From: MGBC113645 sp036308445
GTDB taxonomy: Bacteria > Bacillota_I > Bacilli_A > Erysipelotrichales > Coprobacillaceae
Assembly (NCBI GenBank): GCA_036308445.1
Contig: JAXJVS010000009.1
Coordinates: 1 to 22,687, forward strand
Length of the DNA: 22,687 bases
Reading direction: 5' to 3'
The position numbers were made by a program, and so were the translations under genes. The notes beneath the pieces are model-generated. The model made no database searches and was not told the DNA's origin. It saw only the letters and a program-made list of their open reading frames with translations. Shown here piece by piece: positions 7,614-15,474 of the stretch (its first letter is position 1; the number at the start of each line of letters is the position of its first letter).

Positions 7614-7643
7614 TTATACATTTTATGGTTTTTGTACTATAAT
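7614..7643 (+). promoter_or_regulatory. Promoter for the TagO-like gene
   Basis: Perfect -10 TATAAT (7638-7643), with a weak -35 TTATAC (7614-7619) 18 bases upstream, ending 20 bases before the start codon. Confidence 0.5.
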
Positions 7644-7662
7644 ATTTTCAGGAGGGTTTGTT

Positions 7663-9360
7663 ATGAATTTAGAGATTTGTCTTTCTTTTATAGTTACTTT
7701 TTTTATAAGTTTATTATTAGTACCTATAGTCAATAAAATAACAAAAAAACTCGGAATTATTGCTCATACAAATAATCGAACTATACATAAAGGAATTATA
7801 GCTAGAACTGGTGGTTATGCTATTTATGCTAGTTTTCTCATTGGAGCAATGATTTTTTTAAAAACGGATATACAGATTAATTCAATTATGATAGGTGGAT
7901 TTATTATATTTTTAGTTGGTTTTTATGATGATATTCATGATTTGAAGCCAAAATATAAAATGATAGGACAAATTATTGCAGCGTTGGTTGTTATTTTTTA
8001 TGGTGGAATATCATTAAAAGGTTTTACTATTCCATTTTTACCGGATACTTTATCATATATTATAGCAATTATTATAACGATAGGTTGGATTGTTGGTATT
8101 ACTAATGCTATTAATCTTATTGATGGATTAGATGGATTATGTGCTGGTATATCTATTATAGTTTTATTTACTATATCAATGACATCATTAACTTATGGAA
8201 GAACAGATATTTCTTCGTTATCATTATTGTTAGCAGGTGCTATAGCCGGTTTCCTTGTATATAATTTTCATCCAGCTTCAGTATTTTTGGGAGATTGTGG
8301 TGCTTTATATATAGGTTTTATGATATCTGTTATTTCTTTACTTGGATTTGGTTATAAAAGTTCTACATTCTTTACTTTAGGTGCTCCTATTGTAGTTTTG
8401 ATGGTTCCAATTGTAGATACGATTATCGCAATCGTAAGAAGAAAAGTACATCATAAAAGCTTTAGTGAAGCTGATAGAAATCATCTTCATCATAATTTAA
8501 TGTTTAAGTTAGAATTAGGTCAAACAAAAAGTGTATTAACATTATATGTAGTTACTATATTATTCTCTTTATGTTCTTATCTATACTTATATGATAAGAT
8601 TGCCGCAACAGTATTATTCATTATGTTAATGATTGTCTTTGAAATTTTTGTAGAAGCTACAGGAATGATTGATAGAAAATATAAACCAGTATTAACACTA
8701 ATGAACATTTTTATTAAAAGTGAGTATTTACCGCAAATAAGAGATACTAAATCATATCGTAGATTCATGGAAAAAAGAAGACCATTATTTGTAGTATGTA
8801 GTGCACTTCTTATTGCATTAGGAAGTTATGGGATTTATAAGATGATTCCTGAACAACCAAAGGTTGTAGTTCAAAAACAAGAGTTCAGTTATAAACAAGC
8901 AAAAAATGAAACTCAATTAATGAAGAATATTTATAATAAACTAAAAATAGCTTTTGATAATGAAAAAGAAGAAGAAGTTTATAAATTAGTTGGTTCTTAT
9001 TTTGCAGTTGATTATTTTAATCTTACTAATAAAAATATAGATGAAATAGGTGGTATAGATTATTTTTATCAAGATAAGAAAGATAATTTTATGACTTATG
9101 CTAAAGAAGATTATTATAAAGATGTGAACTCATTAATAGAAAATAATACTAATACTCAAGAAGTTGTAGATTATACTATTTTAAGTTATGGAGAATCTAC
9201 GATTGCATTAGAAGATTTAGAAGATTATAGTTATTATGATGTTAAATTATTGATAGAATTTAATGAATATAACAAAATTCTTGCTTCTAATGAATTAGAA
9301 GTAACTATACATATGATTAAAAAAAGTCAGAAGTATAGTGTAGTCTCTATAGATTATTAA
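7663..9360 (+). CDS. tagO: TagO/WecA-type undecaprenyl-phosphate GlcNAc-1-phosphate transferase with extra C-terminal domain
   Basis: Polytopic membrane enzyme that moves GlcNAc-1-phosphate from UDP-GlcNAc to undecaprenyl phosphate, the first step of teichoic acid or related wall polymer synthesis. Family motifs: FYDDIHDLKPKYKMIGQ (Asp89, Asp90), NLIDGLDGL (151-159), FLGDCGALYIGF (from 208, Asp211) and the His-rich DRNHLHHNLM (274-277). About ten membrane helices fill residues 1-340. The family usually ends near residue 350-360. Here a further transmembrane segment (about 374-396) carries a ~170-residue soluble, probably extracytoplasmic C-terminal domain that I do not recognise; its size and strand pattern could fit an NTF2-like fold. 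The ribosome site is AGGAGGG. Related glycosyl-1-phosphate transferases are possible. Confidence 0.87.
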   Translation: MNLEICLSFIVTFFISLLLVPIVNKITKKLGIIAHTNNRTIHKGIIARTGGYAIYASFLIGAMIFLKTDIQINSIMIGGFIIFLVGFYDDIHDLKPKYKMIGQIIAALVVIFYGGISLKGFTIPFLPDTLSYIIAIIITIGWIVGITNAINLIDGLDGLCAGISIIVLFTISMTSLTYGRTDISSLSLLLAGAIAGFLVYNFHPASVFLGDCGALYIGFMISVISLLGFGYKSSTFFTLGAPIVVLMVPIVDTIIAIVRRKVHHKSFSEADRNHLHHNLMFKLELGQTKSVLTLYVVTILFSLCSYLYLYDKIAATVLFIMLMIVFEIFVEATGMIDRKYKPVLTLMNIFIKSEYLPQIRDTKSYRRFMEKRRPLFVVCSALLIALGSYGIYKMIPEQPKVVVQKQEFSYKQAKNETQLMKNIYNKLKIAFDNEKEEEVYKLVGSYFAVDYFNLTNKNIDEIGGIDYFYQDKKDNFMTYAKEDYYKDVNSLIENNTNTQEVVDYTILSYGESTIALEDLEDYSYYDVKLLIEFNEYNKILASNELEVTIHMIKKSQKYSVVSIDY

Positions 9361-9367
9361 GTTTTTA

Positions 9368-9396
9368 TTGTATTTTAAAAAAAAGTGTGTTATTAT
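9368..9396 (+). promoter_or_regulatory. Promoter for secG
   Basis: TTGTAT (9368-9373), 17-bp spacer, TATTAT (9391-9396), 24 bp before the secG start. Confidence 0.5.
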
Positions 9397-9420
9397 TACA
9401 TGGCATGTAAAGGAGGTATC

Positions 9421-9645
9421 ATGATGTTTTTAAATGTATTATTAATGATTGTTTCAGTTGCCTTAATTATTGTATGTCTACTTCAAAGTGGTAAGACTGA
9501 TGGTATTGTCAATGCTTTAACTGGTCAAGGATCAAATCTTTTTGCGAATCAAAAAGATAGAGGAGCTGATTTGATACTTTCTAGAATTACTATGGGATTA
9601 GGTATTGCGTTCTTTGTAATTGCAATTCTTATTAGAATGGGATAA
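9421..9645 (+). CDS. secG: Preprotein translocase subunit SecG
   Basis: A 74-residue accessory subunit of the SecYEG protein-conducting channel. It has two transmembrane helices (about residues 3-20 and 52-72) joined by the conserved loop LLQSGKTDGIVNALTGQGSNLFANQKDRGADL, with the family's LQSG and Gly-rich/NxF pattern. I choose ATG 9421 (an ATG pair) because AAAGGAGG lies four bases upstream; an open frame extends 12 codons further upstream but crosses the ribosome site. It heads the secG-rnr-smpB-ssrA group found in Bacillus and many Firmicutes. Confidence 0.92.
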   Translation: MMFLNVLLMIVSVALIIVCLLQSGKTDGIVNALTGQGSNLFANQKDRGADLILSRITMGLGIAFFVIAILIRMG

Positions 9646-9651
9646 TCAATG

Positions 9652-9680
9652 AGTGGGGCATGAATGTCCTACTTTTTTTT
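9652..9680 (+). terminator. Terminator or attenuator between secG and rnr
   Basis: AGTGGGGCAT and ATGTCCTACT pair over ten positions (two G-U) around a GA loop, followed by eight T. It may separate secG from rnr or act as a partial terminator, because no clear promoter lies between it and rnr. Confidence 0.75.
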
Positions 9681-9706
9681 AACCATAATATTAAGGAGGT
9701 GAAAGA

Positions 9707-11911
9707 ATGAGAGATAAGATTATAGAATTATTAAAAGATAAAGAATATCATCAACGTTCTATCGAAGAATTAGCTTGGTATTTTGAAAAAACATCAACTA
9801 ATGATTATATAGATTTTATTAAGTTAATGAATAAGTTAGAAGAAGAAGGAATAGTTGCTAGAGATGATGAAAATAAATATTTTCTTGGTAATGATTTAAA
9901 TTTCTTTAAAGGTATTATTCAAATCAATAAACGTGGTTTTGCATTTGTAAGAATAGATGAAGATAAAGAATTCTATATTAATGAAAGAAATATTAAAGAT
10001 GCTTTTGATAGTGATGAAGTACTAGTTAAGAAACTAGAAACTTCTAAAGGAGAAAGAGAAGAAGCTAAAGTTATTAGAGTTATCAATAGAGGTAAGAAAC
10101 GTTATGTAGGTGAAGTAAAAAAAGCTAAACGTGATTACTATATTGATGTTGATGATATTAAGATGAATCAGCCTATCTATGTTGATCATGCACATATGCA
10201 TGGTGCAATGATAGGGCATAAAGTTGTTGTTGAAATTAAAGTTTATAAACCTAAATTAAAAGGTGATATTGTAAAGATTATAGGTCATGTGAATGATCCT
10301 GATATTGATATATTATCTGTTGTTCATAGTTATGATGTTGATATAGAGTTTCCAAAAGATGTTTATGAAGAAGTATCAAAGATTGGAGATACTATAGATG
10401 AAAGTGATATAGAAAATAGAGTTGATTTAAGAAATGAAGTGATTGTTACAATTGATGGTGATGATGCTAAAGACTTAGATGATGCTATTTCTTTGAAGAA
10501 GTTATCTAATGGAAATTATCAGTTAGGCGTACATATTGCAGATGTATCTTATTATGTTAAAGAGGGCAGTCCTTTAGATAAAGAAGCGATTAATCGAGGT
10601 ACTTCTATTTATTTAGTAGATAGAGTTATTCCAATGTTACCACATAAATTATCGAATGGTATTTGTTCATTAAATCCTAATGTTGATAGATATACTATCA
10701 GCTGTATTATGGAAATTAATGATAAAGGTAAAGTCATTGATCATAAGATCATACCTTCAGTTATTCATTCTTCTTATCGTATGACATATAATAATGTTAA
10801 TAAGATATTAGATGGTGATTTTAATCTTCAAGAAAAGTATAAACCAGTAGTTCAATTATTTTTCTTAATGGAAGAATTAGCTATGATACTAAGAAAGAAT
10901 AGAGATGAAAGAGGTTCTATTGATTTTGACGTAAATGAAGGTAAAATTCTTGTTGATAAGAATGGGAAACCAACTGATGTTGTTTTAAGACAAAGGGGTA
11001 CAAGTGATAAGATTATAGAAGAGTTTATGTTGAAGGCTAATGAAACTGTAGCAGAGCATTTTAAATGGCTAGATGTACCATTTATATATCGTATTCATGA
11101 ATATCCTAAAGAAAAGAAATTAACTCAATTTCAGTCAATTATTAAACCTTTAGGATACACTATTAAGGGTTCATTAGATCATATTTATCCTAAAGAGTTA
11201 AGTAAGATAGTAGATATGAGTAAAGGAACAGAAGAACATACTATTATTTCTACACTATTATTAAGATGTATGCAAAAAGCTAGATATGATGAACAATGTT
11301 TAGGACATTATGGTTTAGCATTTGATTACTATACACATTTTACTTCTCCTATTAGACGTTATCCTGATTTATTAGTACATCGTTTAATTAGAAAGTATTT
11401 ATTTGAAGAAAAATTTGATATGACTTCTCACTATGCTTCTATTATTCCTGCATTAGCAGAACAGTCTTCTAATAGAGAAAGACAAGCTATTGATATTGAA
11501 AGAGAAGTAGAAGATATGAAAATGGCAGAGTATATGTCTGATCATATTGGAGAAGTATATGAAGGTATGATTTCTTCTATTACAAGTTTTGGTTTCTTTG
11601 TAGAACTTCCTAACACAATAGAAGGCTTAGTCCATATTTCTGATTTAACAGATGATTATTATATATATGATGAAAAGACTTTAATGTTAATAGGTGAAAG
11701 AACTAAGAAACAATATAAGATTTCTGATAAAGTTAAAGTTAAGGTAGTAAGATGTAATAAAGAAGAAAAAACGATAGATTTCGAACTTATTGGACAAAAA
11801 AGAAACTTTAGAAGAAAAGAAAAAGTAGTAAGTGTTAAAAAAGTAAAGACAAAACGCTTTAAAAATAGTAAAATAAATAGGACAAATAGAAAGTCAAAAA
11901 GAAGAAGATAA
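9707..11911 (+). CDS. rnr: Ribonuclease R
   Basis: A 734-residue 3'-5' exoribonuclease that unwinds and degrades structured RNA and helps clear non-stop mRNA together with SmpB and tmRNA. Domain order is: N-terminal winged helix (1-60, DKEYHQRSIEELAWYF), cold-shock/OB domains (about 65-220), RNB catalytic domain with the metal-binding cluster at Asp250, Asp252, Asp255, Asp257 and Asp258 (in DGDDAKDLDDA), and HFTSPIRRYPDLLVHR further on, then an S1 domain at about 614-694 (GFFVELPNTIEGLVHISDL). A Lys/Arg-rich tail (695-734) is typical for RNA or ribosome binding. The ribosome site is AAGGAGGTGA. smpB follows after 16 bases. Confidence 0.96.
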   Translation: MRDKIIELLKDKEYHQRSIEELAWYFEKTSTNDYIDFIKLMNKLEEEGIVARDDENKYFLGNDLNFFKGIIQINKRGFAFVRIDEDKEFYINERNIKDAFDSDEVLVKKLETSKGEREEAKVIRVINRGKKRYVGEVKKAKRDYYIDVDDIKMNQPIYVDHAHMHGAMIGHKVVVEIKVYKPKLKGDIVKIIGHVNDPDIDILSVVHSYDVDIEFPKDVYEEVSKIGDTIDESDIENRVDLRNEVIVTIDGDDAKDLDDAISLKKLSNGNYQLGVHIADVSYYVKEGSPLDKEAINRGTSIYLVDRVIPMLPHKLSNGICSLNPNVDRYTISCIMEINDKGKVIDHKIIPSVIHSSYRMTYNNVNKILDGDFNLQEKYKPVVQLFFLMEELAMILRKNRDERGSIDFDVNEGKILVDKNGKPTDVVLRQRGTSDKIIEEFMLKANETVAEHFKWLDVPFIYRIHEYPKEKKLTQFQSIIKPLGYTIKGSLDHIYPKELSKIVDMSKGTEEHTIISTLLLRCMQKARYDEQCLGHYGLAFDYYTHFTSPIRRYPDLLVHRLIRKYLFEEKFDMTSHYASIIPALAEQSSNRERQAIDIEREVEDMKMAEYMSDHIGEVYEGMISSITSFGFFVELPNTIEGLVHISDLTDDYYIYDEKTLMLIGERTKKQYKISDKVKVKVVRCNKEEKTIDFELIGQKRNFRRKEKVVSVKKVKTKRFKNSKINRTNRKSKRRR

Positions 11912-11927
11912 AGAAAGGAGAATATGC

Positions 11928-12374
11928 ATGAAAATAGTATCAAACAATAAGAAAGCTTATCATGATTATTTTATATTAGATACTTATGAAGCTGGTATTG
12001 AATTAAAAGGTACTGAAATTAAGTCTGTTCGTAAGGGTAGTGCTAATTTAAAAGATGCTTTTATTAGGATAAAGAATGATGAAGCATTTATAGAAAACAT
12101 GCATATTGCTCCTTATGAACAAGGAAATAGATTTAATCATGATCCACTTCGTACGAGAAAATTATTACTTCATAAAAAAGAAATAAGAAAACTACAAAAA
12201 GAAGTAAAAGAAAATGGTTTAACTATTATACCTACTAAATTGTATTTTAATACTTCAAAAGCTAAGGTAGAAATTGCTTTAGCAAAAGGTAAGAAATTGT
12301 ACGATAAGAGACAAGATTTAAAAGCCAAAGATGCAAAAAGAGATGTCGAAAGAGCATTGAAAAATGCTTATTAA
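11928..12374 (+). CDS. smpB: SsrA-binding protein SmpB
   Basis: A 148-residue tmRNA-binding protein that brings tmRNA into the empty A site of stalled ribosomes. The SmpB OB-fold is complete: NKKAYHDYFILDTYEAGIELKGTEIKSVRKG, NLKDAFIRIKNDEAFIENMHI, RTRKLLLHKKEI, and the C-terminal LAKGKKLYDKRQDLKAKDAKRDVERALK, the basic tail that becomes helical in the decoding centre. The ribosome site is AAAGGAGA. It lies between rnr and ssrA, with only one base separating its stop codon from the tmRNA 5' end. Confidence 0.97.
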   Translation: MKIVSNNKKAYHDYFILDTYEAGIELKGTEIKSVRKGSANLKDAFIRIKNDEAFIENMHIAPYEQGNRFNHDPLRTRKLLLHKKEIRKLQKEVKENGLTIIPTKLYFNTSKAKVEIALAKGKKLYDKRQDLKAKDAKRDVERALKNAY

Positions 12375-12456
12375 TGGGGGTGTCTTGGATTCGACAGGGG
12401 TCAGCTTGAATGGAATAGCAGCCGTGGGCATACGTTAATTGCAAACAAAAATATCT

Positions 12457-12486
12457 GGAAACAGACAATTATCATTCGCTTGCTAG
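12457..12486 (+). other. tmRNA tag reading frame, predicted tag (A)GNRQLSFAC
   Basis: Lining up the stretch AAATATCT-GGA with the Bacillus resume site (AAATATAACT-GGC) gives GGA AAC AGA CAA TTA TCA TTC GCT TGC TAG. With the alanine carried by tmRNA itself the tag is AGNRQLSFAC. The start matches the Bacillus-type AGK- tag. The end -FAC is unusual, as most tags end in -LAA or another Ala. Other frames give longer peptides that do not look like tags. Confidence 0.6.
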
Positions 12487-12698
12487 TCGACGTTAGACTT
12501 TAGCGATGCTAGCCTATAGTTTACCTATGACTATAGAACTAGTAACATACAAAGTAGGTTAAGGATATGTAGAGTCTGGATGCATATCTCGAAAATAAAC
12601 AGAATCGCTAAGTGAAAGACTGCTTGTGGATCGTAGCTTAGTTAAACATATTCCACAAGATAAGCTGTAGAAGTTTCATATGGAGCGGCTTTTGGACA

Positions 12699-12725
12699 GG
12701 GGTTCGATTCCCCTCACCTCCACCA
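12699..12725 (+). other. Probable integration site (att) in the 3' end of ssrA
   Basis: The T-arm and acceptor end of ssrA, directly followed by an integrase gene on the same strand. This is a well-known target of tyrosine recombinases. The second att copy is not visible in the window, so the core boundaries are inferred. Confidence 0.5.
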
Positions 12726-12736
12726 AAAAGAAATTT

Positions 12737-12762
12737 AACCGCTAAAATAAGCGGTTTTTTTA
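12737..12762 (+). terminator. Rho-independent terminator after ssrA
   Basis: AACCGCT (12737-12743), loop AAAATA, AGCGGTT (12750-12756), then six T. A second, weaker hairpin (ATCGGTG/CGCCGAT, 12790-12816) follows before the integrase promoter. Confidence 0.85.
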
Positions 12763-12834
12763 TTTGTATGTATCAAAAAACCTTTATTTATCGGTGTTTT
12801 TGAATACAACGCCGATTTTAGAAAATTTAAATAT

Positions 12835-12898
12835 TTACCCCCAACCATTGAAAATTAACCCCCAATAGCTTATAATGGGGGTAAGAAATGGGGGTTAA
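12835..12898 (+). promoter_or_regulatory. Integrase promoter embedded in four ACCCCCA/TGGGGGT repeats
   Basis: A near-consensus promoter TTGAAA (12848-12853), 17 bp, TATAAT (12871-12876) is interleaved with four copies of one motif: TTACCCCCA (12835-12843), TTAACCCCCA (12855-12864), TGGGGGTAA (12876-12884) and TGGGGGTTAA (12889-12898). Two copies are direct and two inverted. Copy 2 lies in the spacer, copy 3 abuts the -10, and copy 4 doubles as the ribosome site. G/C runs stand out in DNA this AT-rich. The likely role is an autoregulatory operator or recombinase arm sites. Confidence 0.65.
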
Positions 12899-12901
12899 AA
12901 C

Positions 12902-14464
12902 ATGAAAAAACTACCAAATTCATTGCCACCAAGGTATAAATCAAGGTTTAATGATAAGCTTGGAGAGTTCCAATTCAAGAAAAGATTCAGATATACTGAT
13001 CCTGATGGTAAAGTTAAAGATACTGATACAAGATGGCATCTTGATATTGAAAGTTGTGAAAAGGAAGCAAGAGAAAAGATTGAGGGAACTTATAAAGTTC
13101 TTCCACAATCAAAACTTAGAAAAGAAAAAACAATGGAAGTTGTTTATTCAGAGTATTTAAGTAAACTTCATGCAAATGCAACCAAAAAGACAAATATTAA
13201 AAACTCAACAGCAATTGATGTTCATAAGACAGCAAATGCTTTATATAATAGTTATTTTCCTGATTTTGTGAAGAAAACACCAGTTAAAGAAATATCAGCT
13301 GAATTGTTTTCAAAATGGTTGGCTTGGATCAACTCTGATACTGTTGGACATCAAAAACTTTCAGGTGTCAGAATCAGAGCATTCAAAGGATGCATTAAGG
13401 GATTTGCTGAAGAATTGATCAGCAATGGTTTAATCGATTATGACACTTACATCAGAATTGTTATTGCATTAAAAGATCAAAGAATTAAAAAGAGAAGTTC
13501 AGGAAAAAGAAATGATCGATACATGCCAACATTTGATGATCTCCAAAAGATAAAAAGATATTATCGACAAAAAGAAGATGGACTTGGAAAGTTTGAAAAC
13601 TTTTATTGGTATACTTTTTGGATCATCTTATTCTGCACAGGAATGAGACCAGGAGAAATTGTAGCTTTACAATGGAGAGATATAACTTTTGCAAAATATG
13701 CCAAAGATAATGTTATTCATATAAATAATGCAATTAATGAAAAAGAAAACAGAGAAAATGAAATGGCAATTATTGCTTCAAATAACTTAGAAGCTAAAAA
13801 TAAACATTCGATTAGAAATATAACAATGTGGGCTTATTATCGAGAATTGTTTATGGACTATAAACATGCTTACAGATATTGGTATGGTTATGAAAGTTAT
13901 GAAGATATGGAAGAACAATTTGTTTTTCCAAATATAACTTCAAGAAAAGATAAAACAGAATATCAATCACAAAAGAATTTATTAAGAGAAATAAACAGAG
14001 TTGCTGAAGCAATTGGAATACCGAAAACAGATGTTCAAATGTTCAGGCATGCTTGTGCATATTTCTTAGCTTATGAAAGAAATTATCCAATAGAAGACAC
14101 TCATGATTTCTTTGGACACACAGATTCTTCAATGATCAGAGAAGTTTATGCTCCTTTAAATGCTGAAGAAAGAAGAAAGAAACAAACAGTTAGTCATCAC
14201 ACTTTAATTACAGAAGAAGAAATTTATTTTGAAGATAAGCATTCTAAAACAGCAAATAGAATTGTTCCAGGAAAACAATTAGATGCAACAATGAGATTCA
14301 TGATCAAAGAAAGAGAAAAATCACAAATCATCAAATGTATTGAAGATGGTTTTGAATATTATTATTACCCATCAAAACATCATGATATTGTTGAAACAAT
14401 TATTAAAGAAAACCCTGATTTCTTAGAAAAGATTAAAATTTTAGAAGATGATCAAATATTTTAA
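12902..14464 (+). CDS. Tyrosine recombinase/integrase
   Basis: A 520-residue site-specific recombinase, presumably integrating the element into ssrA. The N-terminal ~60 residues (FQFKKRFRYTDPDGKVKDTDTRWHLD) look like an arm-type DNA-binding domain, 90-190 the core-binding SAM-like domain, and 200-420 the catalytic domain. Catalytic positions seen: Arg in CTGMRPGEIVALQWRD, Arg in VQMFRHACAYFLA, GHTD, and the nucleophile Tyr in REVYAPL. The usual first His of HxxR is replaced by Gln (QMFRH). A C-terminal extension of about 100 residues after the catalytic Tyr is uncommon. All Trp codons are TGG, unlike the genes behind it. RBS: GGGGG eight bases upstream, inside repeat 4. Confidence 0.92.
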   Translation: MKKLPNSLPPRYKSRFNDKLGEFQFKKRFRYTDPDGKVKDTDTRWHLDIESCEKEAREKIEGTYKVLPQSKLRKEKTMEVVYSEYLSKLHANATKKTNIKNSTAIDVHKTANALYNSYFPDFVKKTPVKEISAELFSKWLAWINSDTVGHQKLSGVRIRAFKGCIKGFAEELISNGLIDYDTYIRIVIALKDQRIKKRSSGKRNDRYMPTFDDLQKIKRYYRQKEDGLGKFENFYWYTFWIILFCTGMRPGEIVALQWRDITFAKYAKDNVIHINNAINEKENRENEMAIIASNNLEAKNKHSIRNITMWAYYRELFMDYKHAYRYWYGYESYEDMEEQFVFPNITSRKDKTEYQSQKNLLREINRVAEAIGIPKTDVQMFRHACAYFLAYERNYPIEDTHDFFGHTDSSMIREVYAPLNAEERRKKQTVSHHTLITEEEIYFEDKHSKTANRIVPGKQLDATMRFMIKEREKSQIIKCIEDGFEYYYYPSKHHDIVETIIKENPDFLEKIKILEDDQIF

Positions 14465-14527
14465 TGAATAATGCTATATTTTTATCTAAATAAGAGGAAA
14501 ATGGCTTTATTTTAATTTAAATGTATA

Positions 14528-14555
14528 TTAAAATTTGATTAAAGAAATATATAAT
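14528..14555 (+). promoter_or_regulatory. Promoter for the TGA-recoded gene block
   Basis: Perfect -10 TATAAT (14550-14555) with a weak -35 TTAAAA about 16 bases upstream, 25 bases before the start at 14581. Confidence 0.5.
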
Positions 14556-14580
14556 ACAAACATAAATAAAAGGAGAAAAT

Positions 14581-15069
14581 ATGAGCACGATAACTTTTAA
14601 ATGCACAAAAGAAAGAAATGAAGAATTAAGAAATGGTATTTGAGAAATTATACGAGAACATTACTTTGAAAAAGTTGAACCAAATACTAATGTTCAATAT
14701 GAAGATGAGGGTGAAGAAGTTTATTGTCAAAGATTAAATGAATTGATGAAGAACGAACTATGTAAAATAGAAGATACAGATGATGGAATATGTGTTGAGT
14801 TCGATTCAACAGAAGATGCTGGTAATTCTATTGCTAGCGAAGTTTATGGAACAGGAATGGGATATTGCGATTTGGGTTTAACATATTTAAAACCTTTGTT
14901 TAATAAAATTGTTAAAACTTTCCCTAATATTACTTTTGAGGCAGATTGCGAATGTTATGATAATTGGGTTTCAGAAGAATATCATTGTTCATACGATGGA
15001 GAAAACTTCACGACTGATGCTGAATGGGCTGAATATGACGATGAAGATGATGAAGATTTTGAATTTTAA
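14581..15069 (+). CDS. Very acidic protein of unknown function; one in-frame TGA read as Trp
   Basis: Reading TGA as Trp gives 162 residues from ATG 14581, which follows AAAGGAGA with good spacing. The single TGA is codon 21 (14641-14643) in RNGI-W-EIIREHYF. In the standard code the frame would stop there, and only a TTG restart at 14743 without a ribosome site would remain. The protein is strongly acidic (about 43 Asp/Glu against 12 Lys/Arg) and ends in EYDDEDDEDFEF. It also has two TGG Trp codons. I recognise no family. The acidity would suit a DNA-mimic type inhibitor, but that is only a guess. A terminator follows at 15100-15130. Confidence 0.8.
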
Positions 15070-15099
15070 AAATAAACAGAAATAATAATTGATTAATTA

Positions 15100-15130
15100 A
15101 AACCATCCAATAATCAGAGGGTGGTTTTAT
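15100..15130 (+). terminator. Rho-independent terminator after the acidic-protein gene
   Basis: AAACCATCC (15100-15108) and GGGTGGTTT (15119-15127) form a 9-bp stem with one T-G pair, followed by TTATTAT. Confidence 0.75.
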
Positions 15131-15261
15131 TATGCTCAAAAACAAATAGAGAAGTGTTGGCTAAATTAGTTGTAAAAATCTAAATTATTAATTAAATGTT
15201 AAAATTCGCGATTCATAAAAAATTTTGATAAAATTTTAATAAAAGTTAAGGAGAATATCAA

Positions 15262-15474
15262 ATGATTAAAGAAGCAAAGATTAAAGAAAACAAATTAGCA
15301 ATTCTGTCATTGTGAATGGCAAGAGAACTTGAAAAAAGAGGATTTAAACATGTGAGTTTGGGGATTAATTACAATCATCCAAAATATAATGTTTATTACT
15401 TTGAAGATAGCAACGAAATTCGTAATGAAATCAACAACATTCTGGGGAGAAAATATTATGACAAAATATCCTAA
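15262..15474 (+). CDS. DUF5659-like small phage protein; one in-frame TGA read as Trp
   Basis: With TGA as Trp the frame codes 70 residues from ATG 15262, preceded by AAGGAGA. The TGA (15313-15315, codon 18) lies in LAILSL-W-MARELEKRGFKH. The pattern ARELEKRGFKHVSLGINYNHPKYNVYYFEDSNEIRNEIN resembles DUF5659-type proteins common in Firmicute phages (a helix, GF, then NPKYNVYYFEDSEE). Function is unknown. Its 3' end overlaps the next gene by 17 bases in another frame, the tight packing of an intact phage or plasmid operon. Confidence 0.75.

Larger units (their letters stand above)
12376..12725 (+). ncRNA. ssrA: Transfer-messenger RNA (tmRNA, ssrA)
   Basis: About 350 nt. The 5' GGGGGTG pairs with 3' CACCTCC over seven positions (one G-U), followed by discriminator A and encoded CCA. 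The conserved tmRNA start TTGGATTCGACAGGGG and the T-arm GGGG-TTCGATT-CCCC (12699-12713) are intact. The gene begins one base after the smpB stop with no convincing promoter between, so the 5' end is probably made by RNase P from the smpB transcript. The 3' end is the probable integration site of the element that follows. Confidence 0.95.

Noticed and set aside
12262..12468. Minus-strand open frame across smpB and tmRNA
   Set aside because: It overlaps two certain genes on the other strand.
15389..15457. An earlier start for the winged-helix protein
   Set aside because: It lies inside the upstream gene and has no ribosome site; the start at 15458 has GGGGAGA and a usual N-terminus.
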